A DNA stretch of 64,000 bases, taken from NCBI GenBank assembly GCA_035610365.1, contig CM069439.1:22891533-22955532 (forward strand), read 5' to 3'. Shown in pieces: positions 26,101 to 34,856 of this stretch; position 1 is the stretch's first letter, and every line of letters begins with the position of its first letter. Under the pieces are notes generated by a model that was not told where the DNA came from, searched no databases, and was given only the letters and a program-made list of their open reading frames with translations. Source of the DNA: Aquatica leii. Its lineage: Eukaryota > Arthropoda > Insecta > Coleoptera > Lampyridae. The translations under genes and the position numbers were made by a program.

Positions 26101-29100
26101 AAAAGTAATGAAAAAAAGCTGAAATTGGCAACTTCGACACTCACGTGATCGAAACCCAGAAAACGTCATTTTTCTTCTCTAATCAACTTTTATAAAATTT
26201 ACTTATCGATTTACACATTTTTTGCGTTTTCTTCATATATATAATTCCAATTTTTTCAGTTTTCGTGTTAAGTTTTAACGATTAATTTTATTTAACACAT
26301 TAACTTCTTTTTTTTTCTTTGCTTCAAATGTATATTTTATTTTTCCTTTTTTACTTACTTTTTTTTTAATACGTTAATTTTCTTTTCATCTTTTTAAAAC
26401 ATTAAAACGCGAACGTAACACCAGTTAGTTAGAACGAAGTCCTTAATAACTACTAACTTCAAATTATTAAAGACCAAATGTTTGTTGGCTTAATATGCTT
26501 TAATATACACATATATACAATTATACACCAATTACATAAGACCTTATTTGACCGCTTTCTTAACATCACAGCTTACTACTATACTTACTTATTATAATTT
26601 TACAAACTTGTAAGGGGGTATAGGTACCAACTCTTTGTATTACTGTTCCATTTTTTCTTTTCTTGAGTGTACTTATTACATGCTTCCATCAACACTTTTG
26701 TAGTTTTTTTTGTGTAATATTATTTATTTTGTCGTGACTTCCTTTGGCATTCTTCCTCTGTTTGTGCATTATAATCCTAAACAAGATTTTCGTGTACTTG
26801 CTCTTATATTCTTGGTGTTTTGATTAGTGCGTGCGTATTCCACATCTTTTTGTTAGAATAATGCTTAATGCTACTTTATTTATTATAGCAAAAGAAGGAA
26901 CTACATACAAATACACAGTTACTTCATGCTCGGTTGATGAACCAGGATTTGTCGATTTTCACTATCGTTTTCAATGTATGATCGTATGGTTTATTGATGC
27001 TGCTAGTCAAATAGACGCAGACGACCCAAATTGGATGTTTCTATATGTGTGAGTATATTAGATACGTAAGATAGCAGTAGAATAGAGTATTGCTTTTATT
27101 TGAACTCTGTCTGAAGCATGTAAACAAAAAGACGTTACATCAGCTCGATATTTTCGCTCCCGTTCAATGAAGAATTCATTATTATTCACTATACTTCAGG
27201 TATGTATAAGATATTTCGATTCCTATATTATTTCCGGTTCCACTACAAGTCCCGGAATCCATAACTCAACCCTAGCTGGTTTTGGCACGTTCTTAACTTC
27301 AACGATGGTAAGTTTCGCAGTTGGCCAGAGATTTTTTTCTAGGCTCCGCACTAGCCTTAGTGGATTGACCGGCACAGGACCGCAGAAATTCTTTTTTAAT
27401 TAATTTCTTCTCGGTGTTTTTGTCAAGGGACGCTTTTGGGTCTCAGTTGTGGAGACTGACAAGGGTAATATGTTAAAACAAAAGTATTGTACACGTTTAT
27501 AACTAACCGAATTAATTAAATCTAAGGTTATTTAATAAAAACACTTACACTAATTTATATTGCACTATCACTTACACGTAGATAAACTCGAACACACGCA
27601 TTAATTACTTATTTATTTAAACTTGAATAATCTTCTTAACACTGCCGTCTTCACGTTACTGGAATAACCCCCCTATGATTTGTTTGCACCGCATTTATAC
27701 ATTTTAGCAAAACGTTCGCGAATGTTCCACATCGTTCGGTGAACGTTCTGGAATGGATAACAATTTCGAGAAAGCTCTTGAGAACAATTTCTCGAACGTT
27801 TCGCTATTTTTAATAACTATAATATATTTAAAGAAAATAGCTTTACAGTAATATTGGTAATATTATTGCTTTTTTCTTATATTTTAGGTATGAACACAGA
27901 AAGCAAGGATCAAGTAGTACTACTGGAATATATCCTGTCGGATTTTCAACGGTATATAAATTTTTTCATTTTCCCGACAAGGTTCGTGCTCGAATTTCCC
28001 AATTCTTTATTATTCCATCCTGTCAAGGTATGGGACTAGGTACTTACCTTTTAAAAAACACATACAAAATCATCACCGACCTTCCAAACGTTGTGGACAT
28101 TGCAGGTAATTAAATAAAATACTTAAATTCTTATTAACATAAGCTGCTTGCAATCAATACAAAAAAAATAATATAAAAAGAAAGGTAGTAATTTTACTAT
28201 AACACGGCGATATTAACAGTCGCTGGTGATATATTTTGGCCCGAACATCTAAATTTCTTATTTTTACAAAGAAAATAACATACACATTGTAAACGTATTA
28301 AACGTCAGTTTAGAAGCTACTATGCCCTAGTAGTATAAGACTATTGTACAAAGAAAAGAAATCGACACCCCGATGAGCCACTTTCACGCGCGCATAAAGC
28401 GAGATGGCAGTGCCCGCCGAGTCAGAGATAGAATGGCTAAGCACCTCTTCTCTCTGTTAAGGGCCATGTCGCACGATGCCTTACCTCTGCCAGTCTATTT
28501 TCAAAGCCCCCGAGAGTCTAACACTAATAAATACGGCACCGGATAGCAACACTATCTGGTGAACCTCCTATCTCCCTTGTTGCTGCCGCGCCACATTGGA
28601 CGAGTTGCCATCGAAGTCTCCTCCACTGACGTAAATTCCTCTGCTACCTCGCTAGTGTTCGTTTAACCCCCGCTCTTTACCTAATCAGACTACCGAAGTA
28701 TATAACCTTTTATAGGTCGAAGGCTTTTCACATGGACCCCAGGGGTATTGAATCGGGTACGGTTACCTCAAGACGCTTCAACTTCTCAACTTATAGATCT
28801 CGATCTTCCTTCTCCTAACGGAATTAGGTTTCAATTTACCGGCCTAATGGCATCCCTCGGGTCAAGTTCATGTCTGAAATTGTAACTGGACATTCGGAGT
28901 CGGAGCTAGGTCCGACTAGATTTCCCGGTTTGGTTAAACACAATGTGGCTCAATACCGTGCATCCAGTTCCTGTCCAAAACTCCGAATCCCGGAATTAGG
29001 TAGAATTTTATTCGTTTTAAAGGGACCAGCCGCATGGAGAGCTGACACTCTCCAATTGGTTCGCAACGATAGATCTCTAAAGTCGGGAGCCCATCTTGCT

Positions 29101-32100
29101 TCATCACGGCCGCTGCCGTTTTGGAATACGGGATGTCTCGCCTATTAAGAATAAGGTTTCTTCGAGATACGGTGGAGACATATGCGTTTTAAGGGTTATA
29201 TATATTCAAAACTCCAACTTGGAATAAGCAAATCTTGTTTTCAGACTGTTGTCGCAAGTGAGTTCATTTCAATTTTCTCAGTTGATCATTAAAATCCTGA
29301 GCTATATGATCAGTTTCCTTGGCTAATAGTGTTGTTGGACAAAGATACTTTTGAAATTAGTTTTCCCGCTGATTCTCTTAGCATAATCTTAACCACGTCG
29401 AGAACAGCCAATAGAATTCTGCTGCGATGGTGTGAGGCTTTTTGCACTTCGTCACTCTGTATGCGTCGTTGAAAAATGCTAGCAGTGCGTTGCTTGGCAC
29501 TGATGCTTGTTTAGTCAACACACCTTTTTGTTTTTGTAAATCTTTAAACTACTTACTAAATCTATTTCAACTATAGGCACCATCACTAGTATGATGAACA
29601 AAAAATTCGTATTCTCCTGTCACCCATATACTGCTTTACTATAATACGATAATCGTTGTTATTGTATTTTTCCGTATAGCAACAGAACAGAAACTTAAAA
29701 CTGCGAATAAGTTAACCAAAATGTCAAACATTAAACTCAAGTATGTCATAACTGACTTAACTCTATGTGTTTGCCGTACAGGGAATAGCAATTGATCGCA
29801 TTTATGTAAATCTACCTCGTTTTTCTTTTCTAACTTCTCGTTCTGTGATAAAATAAAAATAGATTCGTTTTACAATCAGTGTGTTCTCATTTGTTTTCTA
29901 TTAGCTTTGGATAGAGTTAAACAGTGTCTTCCATTCTGGTTTCTAACTGTGTTAGTGCCTTTTTAATCTTACATTATAATTAGAACATCGACACCTGCGA
30001 TCCGCCGACCGATTCAAGTGAGTCAGTCACCTGCAATAGTAACCAGAATATATCCTCGCAACTAAATTTGGCGCCCAACGTGGGGCTCGATTCCATGTGT
30101 GTGGTTATGATTCCTTCTATTTTTATTGATTCTTTTGGTGTTGTTGCAGGACCTGACTTCGTAGTTGGCTTGCTTATTTTTTTGCTGCCTGTTAATAGTA
30201 CGTTGGCTTGACTTGCTTTAGTTTTTGAGTCATTTTTTTTCGTTTAGGTTGGTGGATTTCTGCTTGATTAATTTCTTGTTTTAGGTTTTATTATTTTAGA
30301 TATGTATTACTTAACGAAGAACTACCACTTTTTACTTCTTCGTCAGAAACGAATTCAGGAGATTGGAATGTTACGTTGTCTGGCGAAGATCCTTTTTTAT
30401 TTATGGAGTTTTTAACTAGGATTAACTGCTCTGAAGTGCTATCGGGTAAAGCTCTTCTTGTTTTTAGAGCGAACCAAAGTTCTTTGCGTTCTTGGAAGGA
30501 TGTTGCTGTGCTATTGAAATCGACTTTTCTTCCTGTAGATAATGAGGATCGCTTAATGGAGACAATTCGTAAGCGTACGATCAAATACAACTTAAGATCG
30601 TGCGTCGTAATCTCACTCCTTTTTATCAGTTGCTTTGCTTGCGTTAATATTGATTTCTACGTTTTACAATTAATGACTAATGGAAGACAGCTCGCTCAAT
30701 CTAAGGCTTCCATAGATGTGTATAAACCACCTACGTCTTCTGAAACTACTTCTTTTAGGACATCTTCGGTTAAGGCAAGCGAACACCATGATCGTCAATC
30801 GTTTTCTAATCCGGTTGCGTGTTCTCTCTATGTTTCTTCACTTTCTTTTGCTGTGTCTACTGCTAATGCTAATACTCTTGTTTGTTGTAGTTCTAAAGAT
30901 GCTAAACCTTTACGTTCGGTTCCTTCTCTTTCTGTTTTGTCTACTGGTTTGTATTCGGCTTCTAGAATTACCTGTCCTACTAGAGACCAATGGACTTAGT
31001 GGACAAAGTATTAGCGTTGCTTCGCCGATTTTTTCGTTAGAGTTTGGTTCACGGTTTCCTATGCAAACGAGCACGAGTTTCTCCTGACGATAAGCAGCTG
31101 TGGAAGCTAGTAGTTACGAACGACCAACGTAAGCCAATGATTCACAATCATCATGTCCACTGTTCTTCGGCGTCATTTCTATTGGCTTCATATGACATCT
31201 AAAGTGGCGGAGTACGTTTGCTACTGTCCAAATTGTCAGAAAGCGCTTGGTTCAGATCGAATGTGCGTTCGTGTTACTGCTGGTTTTCCATCGTCTGGTC
31301 TAGCTCAAAGGACTTCTGCGAACCTTTCTAAAGTTCGTCGTCATTTTAAAGTTCTAGTTCTCTCTTGTCAACTCGTTTCGATGTTTTTAATTGTGCTTCA
31401 TCTTCTGTTTCTAATCGGTCTCTTCTCTTTCACCGACGTTGCAAACATAAATGTTAGTTCATTTTTGGCAATCGGATTTCGAGTTTTGGCTATTCTTTTG
31501 GTTCTCGTCTTTAGATTTTGTGATTTGGCTCTTTAATTATGTTGGCGGTATCTTTTTGGTTATAGCTGTGATGCTACCCAATTCTTTTTTTCTATTCTGC
31601 TATACTGAAGTTTTTAGTAATTTTTTTTCGTAACCATCTTACTTCGGGACAGACTACCTTTCTATTTATATATAGTTACATCCGCTTAGTAGGACTCTCC
31701 CTTTTTTTTAGTATAGCTTTTTTTCTCTGTTTGGGTTTCCTATTCCCTTTGTCGGCAATTAATTCCTTCCAATTACGGATTCGTTCTATGATTTAATGAT
31801 ATCTTCTCGCTTTTTTTTGTATAGGTTTGGGCTTTTGAATAGACACCGTAGGGTGGTCTCTCTTTTCGTTCTTCTATGGAGTGAAGAACAAATCAGGCAT
31901 GTACATCGAGCCTTATCTTTCTCCGTCTTTTCCTATCACTATCTTTTCTACGTTTCATCTCTTTTTAGTAACTTCTTTCTTTAATGTGCACTGAAACTAT
32001 GTTAGTTACTTCTCTTGCATGATTAGGCTTAGTTAATTTTTGTTAGGTTATGTTTGGTGTGAAGCTTATCCACGACGTGTTGCCCAACCGAAGGGGGCTT

Positions 32101-34581
32101 GCATCAACAATTATTGTCTGTGATCTATACTAGTAATTGATCGCATTTATGTAAATCTATCCCGTTTCTCTTTTATAACCTCTCTTTCTGTGATAAATTA
32201 AAAATAGATTCGTCTTACAACCTGTGTGTTGTCATTTGTTCTCTTTCAGCCTTGGATAGATTTAAACGGTTTCTTCTATTCCAGTTTTTAACCGTTTTAG
32301 CGCATTTTTAATTTTACGTTATAATTAGCCTGCAATCCACATACTGATTCATATGAGTTAGTCGCCAGCAGTTAAGTTAGTAGAAAATCCTGGTAACAAA
32401 TTGCTCAAAGACTAACACCGCGCGATGTTTTCAATTTGCAAATTAACACTCGTATATGCACGCATTATTAACAACAAATAGCTTTCTAGAGAAACTTAGT
32501 AAGTAAGCTTGATGTTACCTTTTTACTAAATCGTAAATTAATATAAAAACTACTATTAAGGGTGGTGGTAATTCAAATTCACATATAATAAATAATATAT
32601 TACGTTGTTTTTCTCGTACTTTAAAAGAGCGACGACTAACTCAGTTGTTCTGGCGATCGAGTCGCAAGCTTCGTGTTATTATATTATAAAATAAATTTAA
32701 AAAGGCCAAAACGATGAAAGACTAGGGTGGGAGACACCGTTTAAATCTACCCGCAGCTACATAAATATATTTATATAAATTTTATCAAACGCTAACACAT
32801 AGGTCGGTATCAGACAATGTATAAATTACCTTCGACCGGGCAACACGTCGATGAACCAAGTGACCTAGTCGGCCTAACTTTGATGTTCAGAAGCGAAGCG
32901 AATTTACATTTGTAAATTAAAATACAAAAATACGAGGCTCGAAGATTTAGAGAATCAAAGCGCACCGTATATTAATAAGCGACACAACAAAACGATTTTA
33001 TAATTAATTGTGTTAACAACCTGTTATGTACGTTCAGTCGTTCGTGCGATCGAACTAAGAATTAAAATAGAAAATACAATACTTACAAATAGTTTTGCCC
33101 AAAGCTGGCGACTAGCTAGTGGATTCTTCGCAGCATTCTCTAAAACTTAATTGAAATCTAACAAGACGTACATGTGGCGTTATCACAAGTGAACCCCTTT
33201 TTAATCAGCTAATGCGCAGCGTTTCCTTAAAAAAATTTCATAAGTTCGTTAGATATTTCCTCCGATGCGATAACAAAGGTAGTGTAGATAGTAACAACTA
33301 CGGTGACGTGACGACGTCAAATACAGACTTTCACTCAGACCGCAACAATATTCTAATTCATATTCACATAGCTATGCGTGAAACATTTAACAATGAAAGC
33401 CTTGTTGGGCGTACAAAACGCTAGATGATGTCTGCGTTCTTCAACCTTTGCCGGAAGAAATGAAATCGTGTTTTAAAATTTGAGATTGTATCGCTACTCA
33501 ACAACGAAAAGTGAGCGTATCGAGAATGAGTTTAATACCGGGGACAAACATTATACTAAAGCATTTTTAACATAACAAGTAGACCGACCAATTAAACTTT
33601 TGTGACTATAACAGCTACTTAAAAACTACAAATAGTAAATGAATATAAAGGTAAAATACTTCATTGTTCTTTAATTGACATTCCTGAAAATACAATGCAA
33701 ATGATTAATTATCGTATTATAGTAAAGCAGGATATGGATGACAAGGGAAATACGAATTTTTGTGTATGTTACTAGTGATGGTACCTCGTCCCTGAGGGAA
33801 CGTAACTTGGAAATACAATGACACATTAAGTTTGATTTGATATATTCTTACGAAGATTATACGCGTTTAAATCCATAACATTCAAATGAATGTCTTATTT
33901 TTCTGATAGTGTCGCAAAAAAATTGATTGTATTAACGTTATCTAAAAAGATTGTTAATTCGTATCGTTTTTTATTTAGTTGAGTGTACACTCAGCATTTT
34001 ATTAGTTATTTTATTTTCTTAATGTCTGCATATATTGTTATTTAAAACTATTTTAGTTTATAACTGACACGCTGCCACATAACAATGTTTGTTTTAGTGG
34101 AAGATCCATGTCCGGCGTTCACGAGAATAAGAGATTTTCTTGATTGCCAATTACTAATGCAACTAGATTGTTTTAAAGAACCCAACATCAAAAACGGGTT
34201 TGTAAATTCCATGTATGTAGAAGGAAATAAGCATTACAAAATTAATAAAAAACAATGTCGACGCGTTTACGAAGTATTACGCTTTAGTTACATAAAATGT
34301 AATCGATTTTCAGCCGATTATGCAATGTTATACAAGGAAATTAGCCAACGTTTGAAAATACCTTATTTAGTAAGTTTTATACCTTCAGATATTCGCGATA
34401 AATATTATTTTTGCAGAAAGAACAACGTTGTTTAAAGAAAATCAACTCTGAAATTCTTAGCGAGTACTCAAACCGGATATCATTAGAATCTGTCGAAAAA
34501 AATATTGCCTATTATATGAGTGACATTATCAGTGCGGCACAGCAGTTTAGCAACAAAATGGATAAACAAGTCGATGCCTAA
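14107..34581 (+). CDS. HAT1: Histone acetyltransferase type B catalytic subunit (HAT1/KAT1), 7 coding exons
   Basis: HAT1 acetylates newly made histone H4 (Lys5/Lys12) with the chaperone RBBP7 before chromatin assembly. Exons by GT-AG junctions and frame: 14107-14230, 14281-14362, 14411-14676, 26889-27048, 27888-28105, 34098-34369, 34417-34581. They join without a stop to about 428 residues; human HAT1 has about 419. Residues 1-200 match the HAT1 N-terminal domain (VFTKDDL, YGYRNLNIDIYYLA, WFIDAASQIDADDPNW). Residues 212-300 form the GNAT core, with the acetyl-CoA loop QGMGLG at 257-262 and the catalytic Glu in EDPCPAF at about 285. Exons 6-7 give the helical C-terminus (QCRRVYEVLRF). The acidic N-terminus (DEEEN) differs from vertebrates. 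Introns 3, 4 and 5 are filled with transposons, yet all junctions are intact. The start is the ATG opening exon 1, preceded by caca. Identity is strong; exact exon ends are inferred from sequence only. Confidence 0.93.
14677..15410. other. Start of HAT1 intron 3; unclassified repeat-like stretch
   Basis: The donor gtaact follows exon 3. A 158-codon open frame runs on - (14767-15243), with Leu/Ile-rich and His/Cys/Tyr-rich parts. It has no motif I recognise and no splice or start context. It may be a relic of a mobile element; a chance frame is equally possible. Confidence 0.35.
15411..16177 (+). repeat. Tandem satellite, about 180-bp unit (4+ copies)
   Basis: Units start with cgcaatg/cgcgatg at about 15419, 15600, 15780, 15960 and 16132. 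Each contains acatacgtatagaatagg, a block with aggatgtggttatttct, and then gattcaaagttgggct. Spacing is about 172-181 bp. The fifth unit is cut at 16177 by a transposon, and its continuation (tatagaatagg...) resumes at 19985. Confidence 0.9.
16178..19980 (-). mobile_element. 3.8-kb TIR DNA transposon inserted in the satellite
   Basis: The ends are 29-bp terminal inverted repeats with one mismatch (16178-16206 and 19952-19980, beginning cagtacc). They are flanked by atat on both sides (16174-16177 and 19981-19984), consistent with a 4-bp target duplication. The insertion site lies inside a satellite unit whose two halves are still recognisable. It carries one minus-strand transposase-like gene. 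The 4-bp duplication and DDE-like motifs recall Sola-type elements, but I cannot confirm the superfamily. Confidence 0.85.
16735..19664 (-). pseudogene. Transposase of the 3.8-kb element (family widespread in insects), frameshifted
   Basis: Read on -, probable exons are 19664-19520 (starts MSNRTKK, donor gtaaga), 18945-18813 and 18756-18140, then 18.1-17.35 kb and a C-terminal part at 17154-16735. The N-terminus is acidic/Ser-rich, followed by a basic stretch (GRKRKSNPKIWKKD). Next comes a Cys motif region (CNETCILKCRSK), a region with RGKHDAANKIP, a CDECDKF motif, LQKCLPTP and WTYNYTICD. Then come MWDESKAERE and WSDNCPAQNRNII, which carries the Asp likely to belong to a DDE-type catalytic centre. 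Coding continuity breaks by single-base shifts near 18140 and 17945, so this copy looks dead. I recognise the protein as one repeated in many insect genomes. Its transposase assignment is inference from TIRs, target duplication and the SDNC motif. Confidence 0.7.
19985..20095 (+). repeat. Remainder of the satellite unit interrupted by the transposon
   Basis: Continues the 180-bp unit (tagaataggcattaat ... gattcaaagttcggcttgcgcgcc) directly after the transposon's right flank. It then runs into gypsy sequence at about 20096. Confidence 0.85.
20340..21912 (-). pseudogene. Ty3/gypsy gag-protease remnant
   Basis: On -, the frame opening near 21912 (MDSKLFEFLE) gives a Lys/Glu/Asn-rich coiled coil, broken by stops. 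It continues into a capsid-like domain with NFDGKIAWLTYYKQFEAAA, LRGDPRL, LQEFEADIARL and FVDGLRDNETLEL. At 20730-20353 an aspartic protease follows, with the active-site motif LLVDTGATKT and the late motif VILGMDVIKKYGF. No reverse transcriptase follows; at 20.1-20.3 kb the sequence meets satellite. Stops and frameshifts in gag show decay. The gag style (coiled coil, capsid, no obvious knuckle) matches a gypsy lineage common in insects, possibly the one that carries the macrodomain, but linkage is not shown here. Confidence 0.8.
21950..22440 (-). repeat. Candidate LTR/5' leader of the gypsy gag remnant
   Basis: Lies upstream of the minus-strand gag start. A block near 22195-22260 (aattaaatctaaagatat ... 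cacttatattaatttat) has a diverged match at 27500-27580 in HAT1 intron 4, together with following words (acacacgttaatcacttatttattt). That suggests a dispersed LTR. Ends were not defined. Confidence 0.45.
22440..22700 (-). repeat. Inverted copies of the 180-bp satellite
   Basis: About 1.5 units in opposite orientation to the 15.4-20.1 kb array: ataaccacatcctaatttttt, tattctatccgtatgtc and tttgcagaaaaatcag are reverse complements of array words. With the + copies at 20.0 kb they flank the gypsy gag remnant in inverted orientation. Confidence 0.85.
22701..23460. other. HAT1 intron 3, no assigned feature
   Basis: 22860-23100 has a low-complexity, phenylalanine-rich reverse frame (ggaaatt/ttgaag-like words) that looks like simple repeat rather than gene. 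23100-23460 precedes gypsy pol sequence and may belong to it, but I see no motif. Confidence 0.35.
23470..24235 (+). pseudogene. Ty3/gypsy RNase H-integrase remnant with start of macrodomain ORF
   Basis: 23495-23568 reads NEDCENAFHQLKQAL, the entry to gypsy RNase H. It jumps (internal deletion) at about 23575 into the integrase core: GRNFESGLFQEV with a stop at the Asp region, then TTPLHPQSDGMVERMNRTM (catalytic Glu region), then MAYRSSVHESTGQTSS and LGHEIRLPCDL. Near 23960 a (ta)n run breaks the frame. 23996-24050 is the integrase tail (PPRGKPKVVHIDRLAPF). 24122-24180 reads MDFDKFMRIYGGSGKARFGV, the linker before the macrodomain, which ends after about 30 residues where Penelope-like sequence begins. 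Non-functional. Confidence 0.85.
24290..24760 (+). pseudogene. Penelope-like element fragment: GIY-YIG endonuclease
   Basis: Reads YVAGVTDRLKRVL, then, after a stop, TKGIYKLECMCGKSYISQTG. This contains the GIY-like and YIS/YIG-like strand pair with the CMCG zinc-type motif of Penelope-like endonucleases. It is followed by RVKEHQRDAQL, AVAEHLHENGDQ and the C-terminal Glu region RIILESLKIMKNPNNF. The reverse transcriptase is absent, so it is a 5'-truncated copy. In-frame stops (at the start of the domain and after GRSI) make it inactive. It abuts the gypsy macrodomain fragment at about 24.25 kb. Confidence 0.8.
24960..25450 (-). pseudogene. Tc1/mariner-type transposase fragment
   Basis: On -, 25115-25000 reads MPWCANNRLLLLDWQPQSPY followed by LSPIKNLWDILKRRV. 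This is the C-terminal half of a Tc1 DDE/D domain: the SPDLNPIE motif, here altered, and NLW. Upstream on -, 25450-25180 contains decayed earlier segments with stops. No inverted terminal repeats were identified. Confidence 0.75.
25645..26672. mobile_element. Inverted-repeat (MITE-like) element, about 1.0 kb, copy 1
   Basis: The left end agtacacttaagaaaagaaa (25649) and right end (cttttcttgagtgtact, to about 26669) are inverted repeats. A second, shorter member at 43.62-43.98 kb has the same termini and an internal block (gttcaagtttgcaatgc) in reverse orientation. No coding capacity; the target duplication is unclear. Confidence 0.75.
27480..27670 (-). repeat. Diverged LTR-like fragment
   Basis: Shares ordered words with 22190-22400 (aattaaatctaaggttat, aacacttacactaatttata, cacacgcattaattactt). 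Probable solo LTR or fragment of the gypsy family whose gag lies at 20.3-21.9 kb. Confidence 0.5.
28106..29780. other. HAT1 intron 5, GC-richer unclassified block
   Basis: From about 28340 to 29150 base composition is clearly less AT-rich than its surroundings, with words such as gtgcccgccgagtcagag and tgttgctgccgcgccaca. A 92-codon frame (28870-29148) is open on +, but I see no known motif. It may be the leader or body of an unrecognised retroelement. 29230-29780 shows nothing assignable. Confidence 0.35.
30069..30086 (+). promoter_or_regulatory. Primer-binding site, tRNA-Lys type
   Basis: The 18 bases TGGCGCCCAACGTGGGGC immediately follow the 5' LTR. They match the standard PBS complementary to the 3' end of tRNA-Lys with CUU anticodon. 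Confidence 0.85.
30376..31300 (+). pseudogene. gag and integrase zinc-finger remnants of the LTR element
   Basis: 30376-30600 encodes a capsid-like helical stretch (FLTRINCSEVL, ALLVFRANQSSL, SWKDVAVLLKSTFLP) resembling retroelement gag. After stops, 31153-31260 gives a His-His-Cys-Cys integrase finger ending CYCPNCQKAL. Between and after them frames are Ser/Leu-rich with stops. No protease, RT or RNase H motif is present. Confidence 0.6.
32403..34097. other. HAT1 intron 5, distal part
   Basis: AT-rich with scattered GC-richer patches. There are no repeats shared with the rest of the window that I could see, and no coding motif. The intron ends with tttgttttag before exon 6 at 34098. Confidence 0.4.
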
Positions 34582-34794
34582 TCTTATTTCGATCCAAAAT
34601 TTAATTGTCGAATTTTTTTTTACTGAATGTGGAAATTATTGTGATTAAATGTGTAACTGTAAATGTAGTGCAAGGTTTTGTTACCTAGTCTGAACTCAAT
34701 CTAATCCCATCTCATCCAAACTACTTTAAAGACAAATCCATCCAACGTCATGTAATTTATGTAATTATCGTTTATAGTACACAAAATAAATGTA

Positions 34795-34800
34795 TTTGAA
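34795..34800 (+). terminator. HAT1 polyadenylation signal
   Basis: AATAAA lies 214 bp after the HAT1 stop codon, the first canonical hexamer downstream. It is only about 57 bp before the stop codon of the convergent CtIP-like gene. Confidence 0.65.
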
Positions 34801-34856
34801 TCAAAGTAAAGATTGTTTATAAAAATATGAATATTTACAATAAGCATAAAATATCG

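Larger units (their letters stand above)
29785..32402 (+). mobile_element. Decayed Ty3/gypsy-type LTR element with tRNA-Lys primer site
   Basis: Two direct repeats of about 270-280 bp (about 29785-30067 and 32130-32402) share attgatcgcatttatgtaaa, tctgtgataaa and agattcgt in the same order; they are the LTRs. Directly after the left one is TGGCGCCCAACGTGGGGC (30069-30086), matching the 3' end of tRNA-Lys (CUU type), as used for priming. The interior is only about 2 kb: a gag-like frame (30376-30650) and an integrase zinc-finger segment (31153-31260, HFYWLHMTSKVAEYV...CPNCQ). Reverse transcriptase is not visible, so most of pol is deleted. Element ends are approximate. Confidence 0.8.

Noticed and set aside
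30716-31984. Leu/Phe/Val-rich frames suggesting membrane proteins
   Set aside because: They are alternative frames of T-rich decayed LTR-element sequence without start context or conserved motif.
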